Positions 1-5,867 of a DNA stretch of 9,994 nucleotides are shown here, piece after piece. The translations under genes were made by a program, and so were the position numbers. Numbering within the stretch: position 1 is the stretch's first letter; the number at the start of each line of letters is the position of its first letter. The notes beneath the pieces are model-generated. The model had not been told where the DNA came from, made no database searches, and was given only the letters and a program-made list of their open reading frames with translations. The stretch is from an uncultured Bacteroidota bacterium (GTDB taxonomy: Bacteria; Bacteroidota; Bacteroidia; UKL13-3), in the NCBI GenBank assembly GCA_903898215.1, contig CAIUEQ010000384.1:1-9994 (forward strand). Reading direction: 5' to 3'.

Positions 1-2
1 CT

Positions 3-164
3 GTAAAAACAGAAAATTTAACACAATCGTTTAATCTCGATACCACGAAATTAAAATCAGGAGAAGTTTTTTATCAATGTGAAATGCATGCAGATGTTAA
101 TTCTGAAAAACCTGGAATTTGTCCAAAATGTGAAATGGACTTATCCGAATTGAAGAAAAATTAA
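3..164 (+). CDS. C-terminal end of a heavy-metal-binding-domain protein (5' end outside window)
   Basis: Only the last 53 codons lie in the window; the frame is open to the left edge and ends with TAA at 162-164. The tail contains a metal-binding signature, YQCEMH followed by PGICPKCEMDL. This matches the heavy-metal-binding domain pattern Y-x-C-x-M-H, then P-G-x-C-P-x-C-x-M-x-L, in which the three cysteines plus Met/His are candidate ligands for copper or similar ions. In Bacteroidota this domain occurs in small periplasmic or lipoprotein metal binders and on the RND adaptor (CusB-like) subunit. The CusA-type pump gene starting 107 bp downstream on the same strand fits either choice. I cannot tell an adaptor from a stand-alone metal binder because the N-terminal part is missing. 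Domain call strong, protein identity open. Confidence 0.8.
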   Translation, partial: VKTENLTQSFNLDTTKLKSGEVFYQCEMHADVNSEKPGICPKCEMDLSELKKN

Positions 165-184
165 ATCAATATGCAATGTTCAAC

Positions 185-262
185 TTGCAATAGACAATAA
201 GCAATAAGCAAAATGTTTTACTTGGATATTTGCCAATTGCGCTTTGCTAATTGCCAATTAAA
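185..262. repeat. Intergenic word-repeat spacer with inverted arms
   Basis: The spacer before the pump gene is built from short repeated words: CAATAAG twice at 195-208, and TTGCCAATT at 230-238 and again at 251-259. The left words are inverted relative to the right ones: CAATAAGCAAA (202-212) pairs with TTTGCTAATTG (243-253) with one mismatch, so the spacer could fold. I see no coding potential. It resembles the word-repeat spacer near 7291-7358 in style, though not in exact sequence. Confidence 0.5.
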
Positions 263-271
263 TTTATAGTC

Positions 272-1534
272 ATGGTAGAAAAAATAATTTCATTCTCATT
301 AAGAAACAGATTATCAGTTTTGCTAATTGCTTTTTGCCTTTTGGTTTGGGGTATTTTTGAGATGCGCAATAATCCGGTTGATGCTATTCCCGATTTATCC
401 GAAAATCAGGTGATTGTTTTTACCGAATGGATGGGACGTAGTCCGCAGGTAATCGAAGACCAAATTACTTATCCTCTTGTTGCAAATTTTCAAGGCATTC
501 CAAAACTTAAAAATATTCGTGGTGCATCAATGTTCGGGATGAGTTTTGTGTATCTGGTGTTTGAGGATAATGTTGATATTTATTGGGCAAGAACACGAGT
601 TGCTGAGCGATTAAATTTCGCTCAAAAACTTTTACCTCAAGGGATTTCTCCAACCTTAGGACCTGATGGGACAGGTGTTGGACATATTTTTTGGTATACC
701 CTTGATGCAAAAGGTTATGATCTTGGTGAGCAACGTGCACTTCAGGATTGGTATGTGAAATTTGCTTTACAAACAGTAAAAGGTGTGAGTGAGGTTGCTT
801 CATTTGGAGGATTTCAAAAACAATATCAGGCAATCATTGATCCCGTGAAATTGAATTATTATAACCTATCGATGGAAGATGTTTTGAAAGCAGTAAAAGC
901 AAATAATAATGATGTAGGAGGACGTAAGTTTGAGATGAGTGATAAGTCGTATATTGTTCGTGGCTTGGGTTATATCAAATCTATTCCTGAGATCGAAAAT
1001 ATTCCTTTGAGTACTTCCAATAATGTTCCGATTAGAATAAAAGATGTTGGAACAGTTCAAATGGGCGGAGATATTAGATACGGAATTTTTGATGAGAATG
1101 GTGAAGGAGAAAAAGTTGGTGGAATTGTGGTGATGCGCTATGGCGAAAATGCTGATGCGGTGATTCATGATTTAAAAGCAAAAATGGAAGAAGTAGAAAA
1201 AGGATTACCTGAAGGGGTGAAATTTAAAATTGCCTACGATAGAAGTGGATTAATTGAAGAAGCGATAAGTTCGGTGAAGAAAACTTTGTTCGAAGTTCTT
1301 ATAAGCGTTTCATTAATTGTGTTGATATTTCTTTTTCATTGGCGCAGTGCATTAATTATTCTTATTCAAATTCCTGTTTCAGTTGCAGCAGCATTTATCT
1401 TATTAAATGCATTTGGGTTCTCATCAAACATCATGTCGCTAACAGGAATTGCATTAGCCATTGGTGTAATTGTAGATGATGGAATTGTGATGGTAGAGAA
1501 TGCTTACAGGCATTTGAGTGAGGCAGAGAAATAA
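272..1534 (+). CDS. Truncated CusA/CzcA-family heavy-metal RND efflux pump (N-terminal about 40% only)
   Basis: This is the N-terminal part of an inner-membrane heavy-metal efflux pump (HME-RND family), which as a trimer exports Cu/Ag or Co/Zn/Cd through a CusCBA-type complex. Visible are TM1 (about residues 14-31), the family block PDLSENQVIVFTEW (40-53), the periplasmic porter region up to about residue 335, TM2-TM3, and the TM4 block GVIVDDGIVMVENAYR. The protein then stops at residue 420, whereas family members have roughly 1,040 residues or more. The second porter half and TM5-TM12 are absent, and nothing resembling them appears before 1951. A functional pump is therefore unlikely. ATG at 272 is preferred over an in-frame TTG at 251, because the alignable protein begins at MVEKII and the TTG lies inside the repeat spacer. 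The upstream heavy-metal-binding gene suggests a former metal-efflux operon. CusA versus CzcA specificity cannot be fixed from this half. Confidence 0.9.
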   Translation: MVEKIISFSLRNRLSVLLIAFCLLVWGIFEMRNNPVDAIPDLSENQVIVFTEWMGRSPQVIEDQITYPLVANFQGIPKLKNIRGASMFGMSFVYLVFEDNVDIYWARTRVAERLNFAQKLLPQGISPTLGPDGTGVGHIFWYTLDAKGYDLGEQRALQDWYVKFALQTVKGVSEVASFGGFQKQYQAIIDPVKLNYYNLSMEDVLKAVKANNNDVGGRKFEMSDKSYIVRGLGYIKSIPEIENIPLSTSNNVPIRIKDVGTVQMGGDIRYGIFDENGEGEKVGGIVVMRYGENADAVIHDLKAKMEEVEKGLPEGVKFKIAYDRSGLIEEAISSVKKTLFEVLISVSLIVLIFLFHWRSALIILIQIPVSVAAAFILLNAFGFSSNIMSLTGIALAIGVIVDDGIVMVENAYRHLSEAEK

Positions 1535-1542
1535 ATTTTATT

Positions 1543-1704
1543 ATACAGTCAGTTCGAGTGCAGTGGGAAGGTTTTGAATAGAGCGTATCGAGAACGAATT
1601 GTGTGCAAGTCGCTTCTTGATACAACACCATGCTTTTGCTGCCCAAAGTTTACCTTCCAACCGAAGCAATGGCTTGGAGTAGCTGGCAGAATCGAAGTGA
1701 CTAT
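1543..1704. repeat. Nested inverted-repeat element immediately after the truncated pump gene
   Basis: The sequence has three nested inverted pairs. The outer arms are ACAGTCAGTTCGAG (1545-1558) and ATCGAAGTGACTAT (1691-1704), with 11 of 14 positions complementary. An inner pair is GGAAGGT (1566-1572) with ACCTTCC (1652-1658), exact. Another inner pair is GTATCGAGAA (1585-1594) with TTCTTGATAC (1614-1623), 9 of 10. Base composition is clearly less AT-rich than the flanks. It could be a dispersed, non-autonomous repeat (MITE-like or a palindromic intergenic element). A minus-strand open frame runs through it (1549-1773) but has no recognisable domain and probably reflects the repeat. No clear target-site duplication was seen. 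Confidence 0.5.
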
Positions 1705-1950
1705 TTTTAAAATTTCTTTTTTGATAAAATTTTGATGTTTGAACCTTTTGTCGATCAAACCAATGAGCTGCAAGCTAGAATTCTGAACGGCATTTTAGTA
1801 AGCTAAAAAAATTTGATCACTTAATTTGCAAATATTGCAATTAGGGTTTTTGGTTAATGATATAACGCAAAACTATTTTTAGGTTTTTGCGCATATCAAT
1901 TTACCCATATTGTTTAATAGTAATTAGTTTGTATCACTAAATATAAGATT
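1705..1950. other. AT-rich non-coding spacer with one small hairpin
   Basis: With the repeat before it, this makes a 416-bp gap without a supported gene. The only structure noted is a hairpin between CGCAAAAC (1866-1873) and GTTTTTGCG (1883-1891), a stem with one bulged base. It lacks the following T-run that would make it a convincing terminator. A short plus-strand frame (ATG 1735 to TAA 1806, 23 residues) has no recognisable content. No confident promoter for the following lipoprotein gene was found; TTAGTTTG upstream of 1951 is only one base off the TAnnTTTG consensus. Confidence 0.4.
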
Positions 1951-2496
1951 ATGATAACAAGTATTCCTAAAGCTTTGAAAACTCTTTTAATAATCACATC
2001 AATTGTGATTATCTCAAACCTATTAACAGGATGTATGTCTTACTATAAGGTTCAAACCAGTCAGCTTCCATTTAATAAAACTGATCTTAAAACATTTATT
2101 AAAGAAGATAAATATTTTATCCTACATGATGTTGATACCGCTTTCTGTTTGTCAAATACTTCCTATAACGATACATCATTTACAGGAAAACTCTCAGCAT
2201 TGCCAAAAGTTCATTTAAAATACAAAACAGAAAAAGGAAGTTACAAATACGATAATGATGGTTATGATAAGGAAGATCAAATTCTCAACGAAGTTCATCT
2301 TTATATAAACGATAAGGTTAAAGATAAATTTTTTGCAGGAAACTACACTTCTGTAATAAAAGTTAATATTAATTCAAAAGATAAAGATAAAACAAACTCG
2401 TCTTCTCTTAAAGGGACAACAGCAGTAATAATGTTTGTTTTTATACCATTAGCTTGTTTAATATATGATTTTGAAACGAATTTTCACGTATTTTAA
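1951..2496 (+). CDS. Lipoprotein of unknown function, first of a tandem paralogous pair
   Basis: A 181-residue protein of no family I can name. Residues 8-27 form a hydrophobic signal segment ending in the lipobox LTGC, so Cys28 is the predicted lipidated residue and the protein should sit on a membrane facing the periplasm or the surface. The mature part begins with YYKVQ. It carries blocks shared with the next gene: EDKYFILH, CLSN, YNDT, FTG, KYKTE, ILNEVHLY and NSKDK. Near the C-terminus is a second hydrophobic stretch (about 155-173), so it may also cross or dip into the membrane. The next gene starts 10 bp downstream, so the two are probably one transcript. The nearest upstream gene is the broken pump more than 400 bp away, which makes a functional link to metal efflux unlikely. 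Confidence 0.8.
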   Translation: MITSIPKALKTLLIITSIVIISNLLTGCMSYYKVQTSQLPFNKTDLKTFIKEDKYFILHDVDTAFCLSNTSYNDTSFTGKLSALPKVHLKYKTEKGSYKYDNDGYDKEDQILNEVHLYINDKVKDKFFAGNYTSVIKVNINSKDKDKTNSSSLKGTTAVIMFVFIPLACLIYDFETNFHVF

Positions 2497-2506
2497 TTCT
2501 TAAATC

Positions 2507-3028
2507 ATGAAAATTTTTTTAGCAATAACATCAGTTTTTTTTATCGTAAACCTATTAACCGGTTGTGGTTTTTATTATAAGGTTCAAAGCAATGATCATC
2601 AATTCAAAAAAGAAGATCTTGTAAAATTTATTCAAGAAGATAAATATTTTATCCTTCATGAAACTGACACCGCCTGGTGTTTATCTAATATCAAGTATAA
2701 TGATACACTATTTACCGGAATGCTTTCTCCGTTAACAAATGTTCACATGAAATACAAAACTGAAAATGGTGAATTTAGATACAAAATAAATTGTGCTACT
2801 AATGAAAATGGAATTCTCAATGAAGTTCATCTATATGTTAGCAGTGATGTTGTGGTTAATGGTAAAAGCTTTAAAGGGAATTACAATGCTGTTTTTCATG
2901 TTAATGTTAATTCAAAAGATAAGGGTAGAACTATAAGATCATGGGTGTTGACTCCATTATTAGCACCTCTTTCTTTTATTCTTCTGTTTGGCATATTTGT
3001 AGCAGCTGCTATAAATATTAGGGTATAA
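2507..3028 (+). CDS. Lipoprotein of unknown function, second of a tandem paralogous pair
   Basis: A 173-residue paralogue of the preceding gene. From the lipobox cysteine to the NSKDK block roughly half of the residues are identical, and nucleotide identity is high in places (for example around the EDKYFILH codons), which indicates local tandem duplication. The signal segment is shorter: the lipobox LTGC ends at Cys20. The C-terminus has a longer hydrophobic segment (about 147-170) with Ala/Ile/Leu/Phe runs ending in INIRV, so lipid anchor plus a transmembrane helix is plausible. The pair differs most in the linker before ILNEVHLY and in the C-terminal segment. Function is unknown. The gene converges with the minus-strand toxin gene starting 172 bp further on, and I see no strong intrinsic terminator between them. 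Confidence 0.8.
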   Translation: MKIFLAITSVFFIVNLLTGCGFYYKVQSNDHQFKKEDLVKFIQEDKYFILHETDTAWCLSNIKYNDTLFTGMLSPLTNVHMKYKTENGEFRYKINCATNENGILNEVHLYVSSDVVVNGKSFKGNYNAVFHVNVNSKDKGRTIRSWVLTPLLAPLSFILLFGIFVAAAINIRV

Positions 3029-3073
3029 GGCATCCCTCATATTTCTAAATTTGAAAAATTTTCCATGCTAATT

Positions 3074-3187
3074 GCTCATGATTTTAAACCATAGATATTA
3101 TTTTTTTATGAAAAACATAAATTTTAAACGTTTGCTACGGCTGAATTTTTAGCACGTTTTCAGATAAAAGGAATTTTCTAAAACATA
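3074..3187 (-). pseudogene. Decayed duplicate of the typA 3' end and its terminator
   Basis: Positions 3117-3161 are identical over 45 bp to 3790-3834, which covers the last codons of typA (KRAKNSAVANV plus stop) and 7 bp beyond. Past 3161 the match continues imperfectly to about 3187 against typA 3835-3870, but the relic lacks one unit of a 10-bp tandem repeat present in typA, so its frame is lost. On the other side, 3074-3096 aligns to the typA terminator stem (3750-3771) at 14 of 22 positions with one gap. All eight mismatches are transitions, and a T-run follows (3101-3107). Orientation is the same as typA. The exact repeat is certain; the terminator homology is my alignment by eye and weaker. 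Confidence 0.75.
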
Positions 3188-3200
3188 ATTTTTTTGAATT

Positions 3201-3470
3201 CTATAATGATAAAATTAATTCATCATATTCACGATGATTTCCAATCCAAAACCAAATATATGTTTCTTCTGATTTTACAGCTAATGCTCGGTAATCTAAA
3301 GTAATTCTGATAGAATAAATTTCTTGTTTTTTGTGAATCTTTTTAAAATGTAAACTCGGATGAGTTGGATTTACTTTCCAAATTTTAAAAGATTTTTGAG
3401 CAGATTTTTTTATTTGCAAAGGCAGAACAGTATAAGCCTTTTTAAACCTATCAGTCCTAACTGAATTCAT
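3201..3470 (-). CDS. RelE/ParE-superfamily toxin of a type II toxin-antitoxin module
   Basis: An 89-residue basic protein matching the compact RelE/ParE-like toxin fold: an N-terminal helical half, the block NPTHPSL (34-40), the strand YSIRITLDYRAL (52-63), and a C-terminal strand WFWIGNHREYDELI (73-86). Proteins with this WFWIGxHxEYD ending are usually annotated as RelE/ParE toxins, and related members cleave mRNA at the ribosome or inhibit gyrase; which of these applies here cannot be read from sequence. The ATG at 3470 overlaps the stop of the upstream gene as ATGA, implying translational coupling with the antitoxin. Size and the partner support the call. It ends just inside the decayed typA 3'-end copy. 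Confidence 0.85.
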   Translation of the reverse strand: MNSVRTDRFKKAYTVLPLQIKKSAQKSFKIWKVNPTHPSLHFKKIHKKQEIYSIRITLDYRALAVKSEETYIWFWIGNHREYDELILSL

Positions 3471-3667
3471 TTTAAATTTAGTGGTTTTGTTTTACCATTT
3501 TTGTATTCAGCTAGAGCTTCACTGGCAAGATTGGATAATTTATCTTCACTTTTATCAAATGAATATTCCCAATTGATTTCATCAATAATCAATTTTGCTA
3601 ATTCATCTTGCTCTTTGCTTGGCAATTTTTTTAATTGCTCAACAGCTTTTTCTAAAAGTCGTGTCAT
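3467..3667 (-). CDS. Antitoxin partner of the RelE/ParE-like toxin
   Basis: A 66-residue charged, helical protein directly upstream of the toxin and overlapping it by 4 bp. The N-terminus (LLEKAVEQLKKLPSKEQDEL) is a typical helix of this small antitoxin family. The C-terminal part (LSNLASEALAEYKNGKTKPL) carries the ALAEYKNGKTKPL-type tail often paired with WFWIGxH toxins and probably wraps the toxin. I see no clear ribbon-helix-helix or helix-turn-helix motif, so autoregulation is uncertain, although a palindrome lies 37 bp upstream of the start. The likely role is to neutralise the toxin and hold the module in check. Identification rests on pattern, size and gene order. Confidence 0.8.
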   Translation of the reverse strand: MTRLLEKAVEQLKKLPSKEQDELAKLIIDEINWEYSFDKSEDKLSNLASEALAEYKNGKTKPLNLK

Positions 3668-3671
3668 GACA

Positions 3672-3679
3672 CAAATTTA
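3672..3679 (-). promoter_or_regulatory. Candidate Bacteroidota -7 element for the toxin-antitoxin operon
   Basis: On the minus strand this reads TAAATTTG, an exact match to TAnnTTTG. Only four bases separate it from the antitoxin ATG, so transcription would begin at or next to the start codon (leaderless or nearly so). I found no good -33 TTG at the usual distance, which lowers confidence. Confidence 0.3.
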
Positions 3680-3703
3680 AGTTTGTTTAATAAATAAAAG
3701 GTA

Positions 3704-3734
3704 AAAATATTATTTGCTCGAGCAATAGTATTTT
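3704..3734. promoter_or_regulatory. Long palindrome upstream of the antitoxin, candidate operator
   Basis: The centre is a perfect 12-bp palindrome TTGCTCGAGCAA (3714-3725). With one bulged T at 3713 it extends outwards: AAAATATTA (3704-3712) against TAGTATTTT (3726-3734), 8 of 9 complementary. It lies between the typA terminator and the antitoxin start, where autoregulated toxin-antitoxin operons usually have their operator. It could instead be a cruciform or a recombination site. Confidence 0.45.
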
Positions 3735-3744
3735 GAATGTAACA

Positions 3745-3776
3745 AAAAAGCCCACGGTTTAAATCGTGGGCTTTTT
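3745..3776 (-). terminator. Rho-independent terminator downstream of typA
   Basis: A perfect 12-bp stem, AAAAAGCCCACG (3745-3756) with CGTGGGCTTTTT (3765-3776), around an 8-base loop. On the minus strand the stem is followed by a run of T residues. It begins about 20 bp after the typA stop codon and so ends the typA transcript, separating it from the toxin-antitoxin genes on the same strand. The symmetric U/A tracts mean it could act in both directions. Confidence 0.88.
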
Positions 3777-3789
3777 GAATATTGAAAAT

Positions 3790-3834
3790 ATAAATTTTAA
3801 ACGTTTGCTACGGCTGAATTTTTAGCACGTTTTC
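3790..3834 (-). repeat. Intact copy of the 45-bp repeat at the typA 3' end
   Basis: Identical to 3117-3161 and in the same orientation, with 673 bp between matching positions. It contains the final 11 codons and stop of typA plus 7 bp downstream. The toxin-antitoxin module, its palindrome and the terminator lie between the two copies. Confidence 0.9.
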
Positions 3835-5611
3835 TGTCGTTTTCTGTTAAAAGAATTTTTCTTAAACGTAAAGATTTAGGTGTGATCTCAACTAACTCAT
3901 CACCTTGAATATATTCCATACATTCTTCCAATGAGAAATTAATTTTTGGAGCGATACGTGATTTATCATCGGTACCTGAAGCACGCATGTTTGTTAATTG
4001 TTTTGGTCTGATAGCATTCACCACTAAATCATCCGGACGAATATGTTCACCGATAATCATTCCTTCATAAATCTCATCACCCGGTTCAACAAAAAATCTT
4101 CCTCTGTCTTGTAATTTATCCAATGAATAACCGGTTACAGCACCTTTATCACCGCTAATTAAAACACCTGCTAAACGATGTGAAATATTTCCCTTCCAAG
4201 GTTCGTAAGCTTTAAAACGGTGTGCCATGATGGCTTCTCCTGCAGTTGCAGTTAATACGTTATTTCTTAAACCAATAATTCCACGTGCAGGAATTGAAAA
4301 TGCAAGATGTTGTAAGTCGCCTTTTGGTTCCATGATCAACATTTCACCTTTACGTTGACTAACTAACTCGATTACTTTTCCGGCACTTTCTTCTGGAACA
4401 TCAACAGTTAAATATTCAATTGGCTCACATTTCTGTCCGTCAATTTCTTTGATAATTACTCGTGGTTGTCCAACTTGAAATTCGTAACCTTCGCGTCTCA
4501 TTGTTTCAATTAAAATTGAAAGATGAAGAATTCCTCGTCCGTATACTAAAATCGAATCAGGAGAAGCAGTGTTCTCCAATTTCATTGCAAGATTTTTTTC
4601 AATCTCTTTTTCCAAACGATCACGCAAATGGCGAGAGGTTACAAATTTTCCTTCTTTACCAAAAAACGGTGAGTTGTTAATGGTAAAAAGCATACTCATT
4701 GTAGGCTCATCAATTGATATCGGTTTCAATCCTTCCGGTGCTTCAAAATCGGCAATGGTATCACCAATTTCAAAACCTTCAATTCCAAAAACTGCACAAA
4801 TATCACCACCAACTGCTTCTTCCACTTTCATTCTGCCCAAACCTTCAAAAGTGTATAATTCTTTGATACGTGATTTTTGAATACTTCCATCACGTTTTAC
4901 CAAACTTACAGGTTGACCAGTTTTGATATTTCCACGTAAAATTCTTCCAATGGCAATACGACCGGTAAATGAAGAATAATCCAATGAAGTGATTTGCATT
5001 TGGAGGTTTCCTTTTTCAACTATTGGAGAAGGAATTTGCTCAATAATATCATCTAATAAAGTAGTGAAATCTTCAGTAGGATTTTTCCAATCGCGTCCCA
5101 TCCAACCCATTTTCGAACTACCATAAATGGTGTGAAAATTTAGTTGTTCTTCGTTTGCATCTAGGTTAAAAAACAATTCGAAAACAGCTTCATGAACTTC
5201 ATCAGGACGACAATTTGGTTTGTCAACCTTATTAACAACAACGATTGGCGTTTTTCCTAAAGCAAGTGCTTTATGCAATACAAATCGTGTTTGAGGCATT
5301 GGACCTTCAAAGGCATCAACCAATAACAACACACCATCAGCCATGTTTAATACACGTTCTACTTCACCACCAAAATCCGCGTGTCCGGGAGTATCAATAA
5401 TATTTATTTTGTAGTCTTTGTATCTTACCGAAACATTTTTTGAAAGAATGGTAATACCGCGTTCGCGCTCCAAATCATTGCTATCGAGGATAAGTTCACC
5501 TTGAGGTTGGTTATCTCTGAACAGTTTTGTTTGATGTAAAATTTTGTCTACCAAAGTGGTTTTACCATGGTCAACGTGGGCAATAATTGCTATGTTTCTT
5601 ATTTTTTGCAT
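3797..5611 (-). CDS. typA: Ribosome-associated translational GTPase TypA/BipA
   Basis: A full-length 604-residue TypA/BipA, close to the usual 600-610 residues. This GTPase binds the 70S ribosome at the EF-G site and supports 50S assembly and growth under cold or stress; that role is family knowledge. All G motifs are visible: AHVDHGKT (11-18), RGITI (51-55), DTPGH (73-77), NKVD (127-130) and YGSS (163-166). They are followed by the EF-G-like domains and the TypA-specific C-terminal block with YSLDKLQDRGRFFVEPGDEI. ATG at 5611 (MQKIRNIAII) is chosen over an in-frame GTG at 5647 because it gives the conserved family N-terminus and because the candidate -7 element lies between the two. The 3' end contains a perfect 10-bp tandem repeat (3828-3847) and is duplicated downstream. 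Confidence 0.97.
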   Translation of the reverse strand: MQKIRNIAIIAHVDHGKTTLVDKILHQTKLFRDNQPQGELILDSNDLERERGITILSKNVSVRYKDYKINIIDTPGHADFGGEVERVLNMADGVLLLVDAFEGPMPQTRFVLHKALALGKTPIVVVNKVDKPNCRPDEVHEAVFELFFNLDANEEQLNFHTIYGSSKMGWMGRDWKNPTEDFTTLLDDIIEQIPSPIVEKGNLQMQITSLDYSSFTGRIAIGRILRGNIKTGQPVSLVKRDGSIQKSRIKELYTFEGLGRMKVEEAVGGDICAVFGIEGFEIGDTIADFEAPEGLKPISIDEPTMSMLFTINNSPFFGKEGKFVTSRHLRDRLEKEIEKNLAMKLENTASPDSILVYGRGILHLSILIETMRREGYEFQVGQPRVIIKEIDGQKCEPIEYLTVDVPEESAGKVIELVSQRKGEMLIMEPKGDLQHLAFSIPARGIIGLRNNVLTATAGEAIMAHRFKAYEPWKGNISHRLAGVLISGDKGAVTGYSLDKLQDRGRFFVEPGDEIYEGMIIGEHIRPDDLVVNAIRPKQLTNMRASGTDDKSRIAPKINFSLEECMEYIQGDELVEITPKSLRLRKILLTENDRKRAKNSAVANV

Positions 5612-5635
5612 GTTAGCGGTTAGAAAATCGAGGCG

Positions 5636-5643
5636 CGAAAGTA
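5636..5643 (-). promoter_or_regulatory. Candidate typA -7 promoter element
   Basis: The minus strand reads TACTTTCG, matching TAnnTTTG at 7 of 8 positions (5 of the 6 fixed bases), followed by CGCC. It sits 24 bp upstream of the typA ATG, giving a short leader. No clear -33 TTG was found at the standard distance. Confidence 0.35.
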
Positions 5644-5717
5644 GCACAATTTTTTGGAATTGAACGCATTGATGAAAAGATAATGGGAAATGGTCGTTTA
5701 TTTAAGAATGAAAATTA

Positions 5718-5865
5718 AACGAAGAGACGCAAAGTTCGCAGAGAAAAAAGTTGGCAAAGGTTTTAAATAATTGAAATGAATGAGCGTAAAAAGTTCAATC
5801 AAATTCACACAGAAATAGTTGCGAAAATCTGCAATAGAAAAATCAGTGAACATTTGTGAGAAAAC
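5718..5865. repeat. Non-coding spacer with dispersed-repeat-like sequence
   Basis: Between the sugar transporter and typA is a stretch with recurring short words: GACGCAAAGTTCGCAGAG near 5726-5743, and a second block (about 5818-5862) with GCGAAAATCTGC, AAAAATCAGTG and CATTTGTGAG. I recall both word types from intergenic regions of many Bacteroidota, where they look like degenerate dispersed repeats. I see no gene or terminator here. Confidence 0.4.
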
Positions 5866-5867
5866 AA

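Noticed and set aside
1549..1773. Minus-strand open frame of 74 codons across the inverted-repeat region
   Set aside because: No recognisable domain, no promoter or ribosome site, and it overlaps the inverted repeats; more likely a by-product of the repeat than a gene.
1711..1806. Plus-strand frame ending DQTNELQARILNGILVS and stop, which looks like a gene tail
   Set aside because: Only 31 codons after a stop, no family recognised. It could be a remnant of a lost gene but the evidence is too thin.
1866..1891. Hairpin as a terminator for the pump gene
   Set aside because: No T-run follows and the stem has a bulge; it lies more than 300 bp after the stop.
4462..4880. Plus-strand open frames inside typA
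   Set aside because: Out-of-frame shadows of a strongly conserved gene with no domain of their own.
5612..5647. Longer typA start at GTG 5647
   Set aside because: It adds 12 residues not expected in the family and would start upstream of the candidate -7 element.
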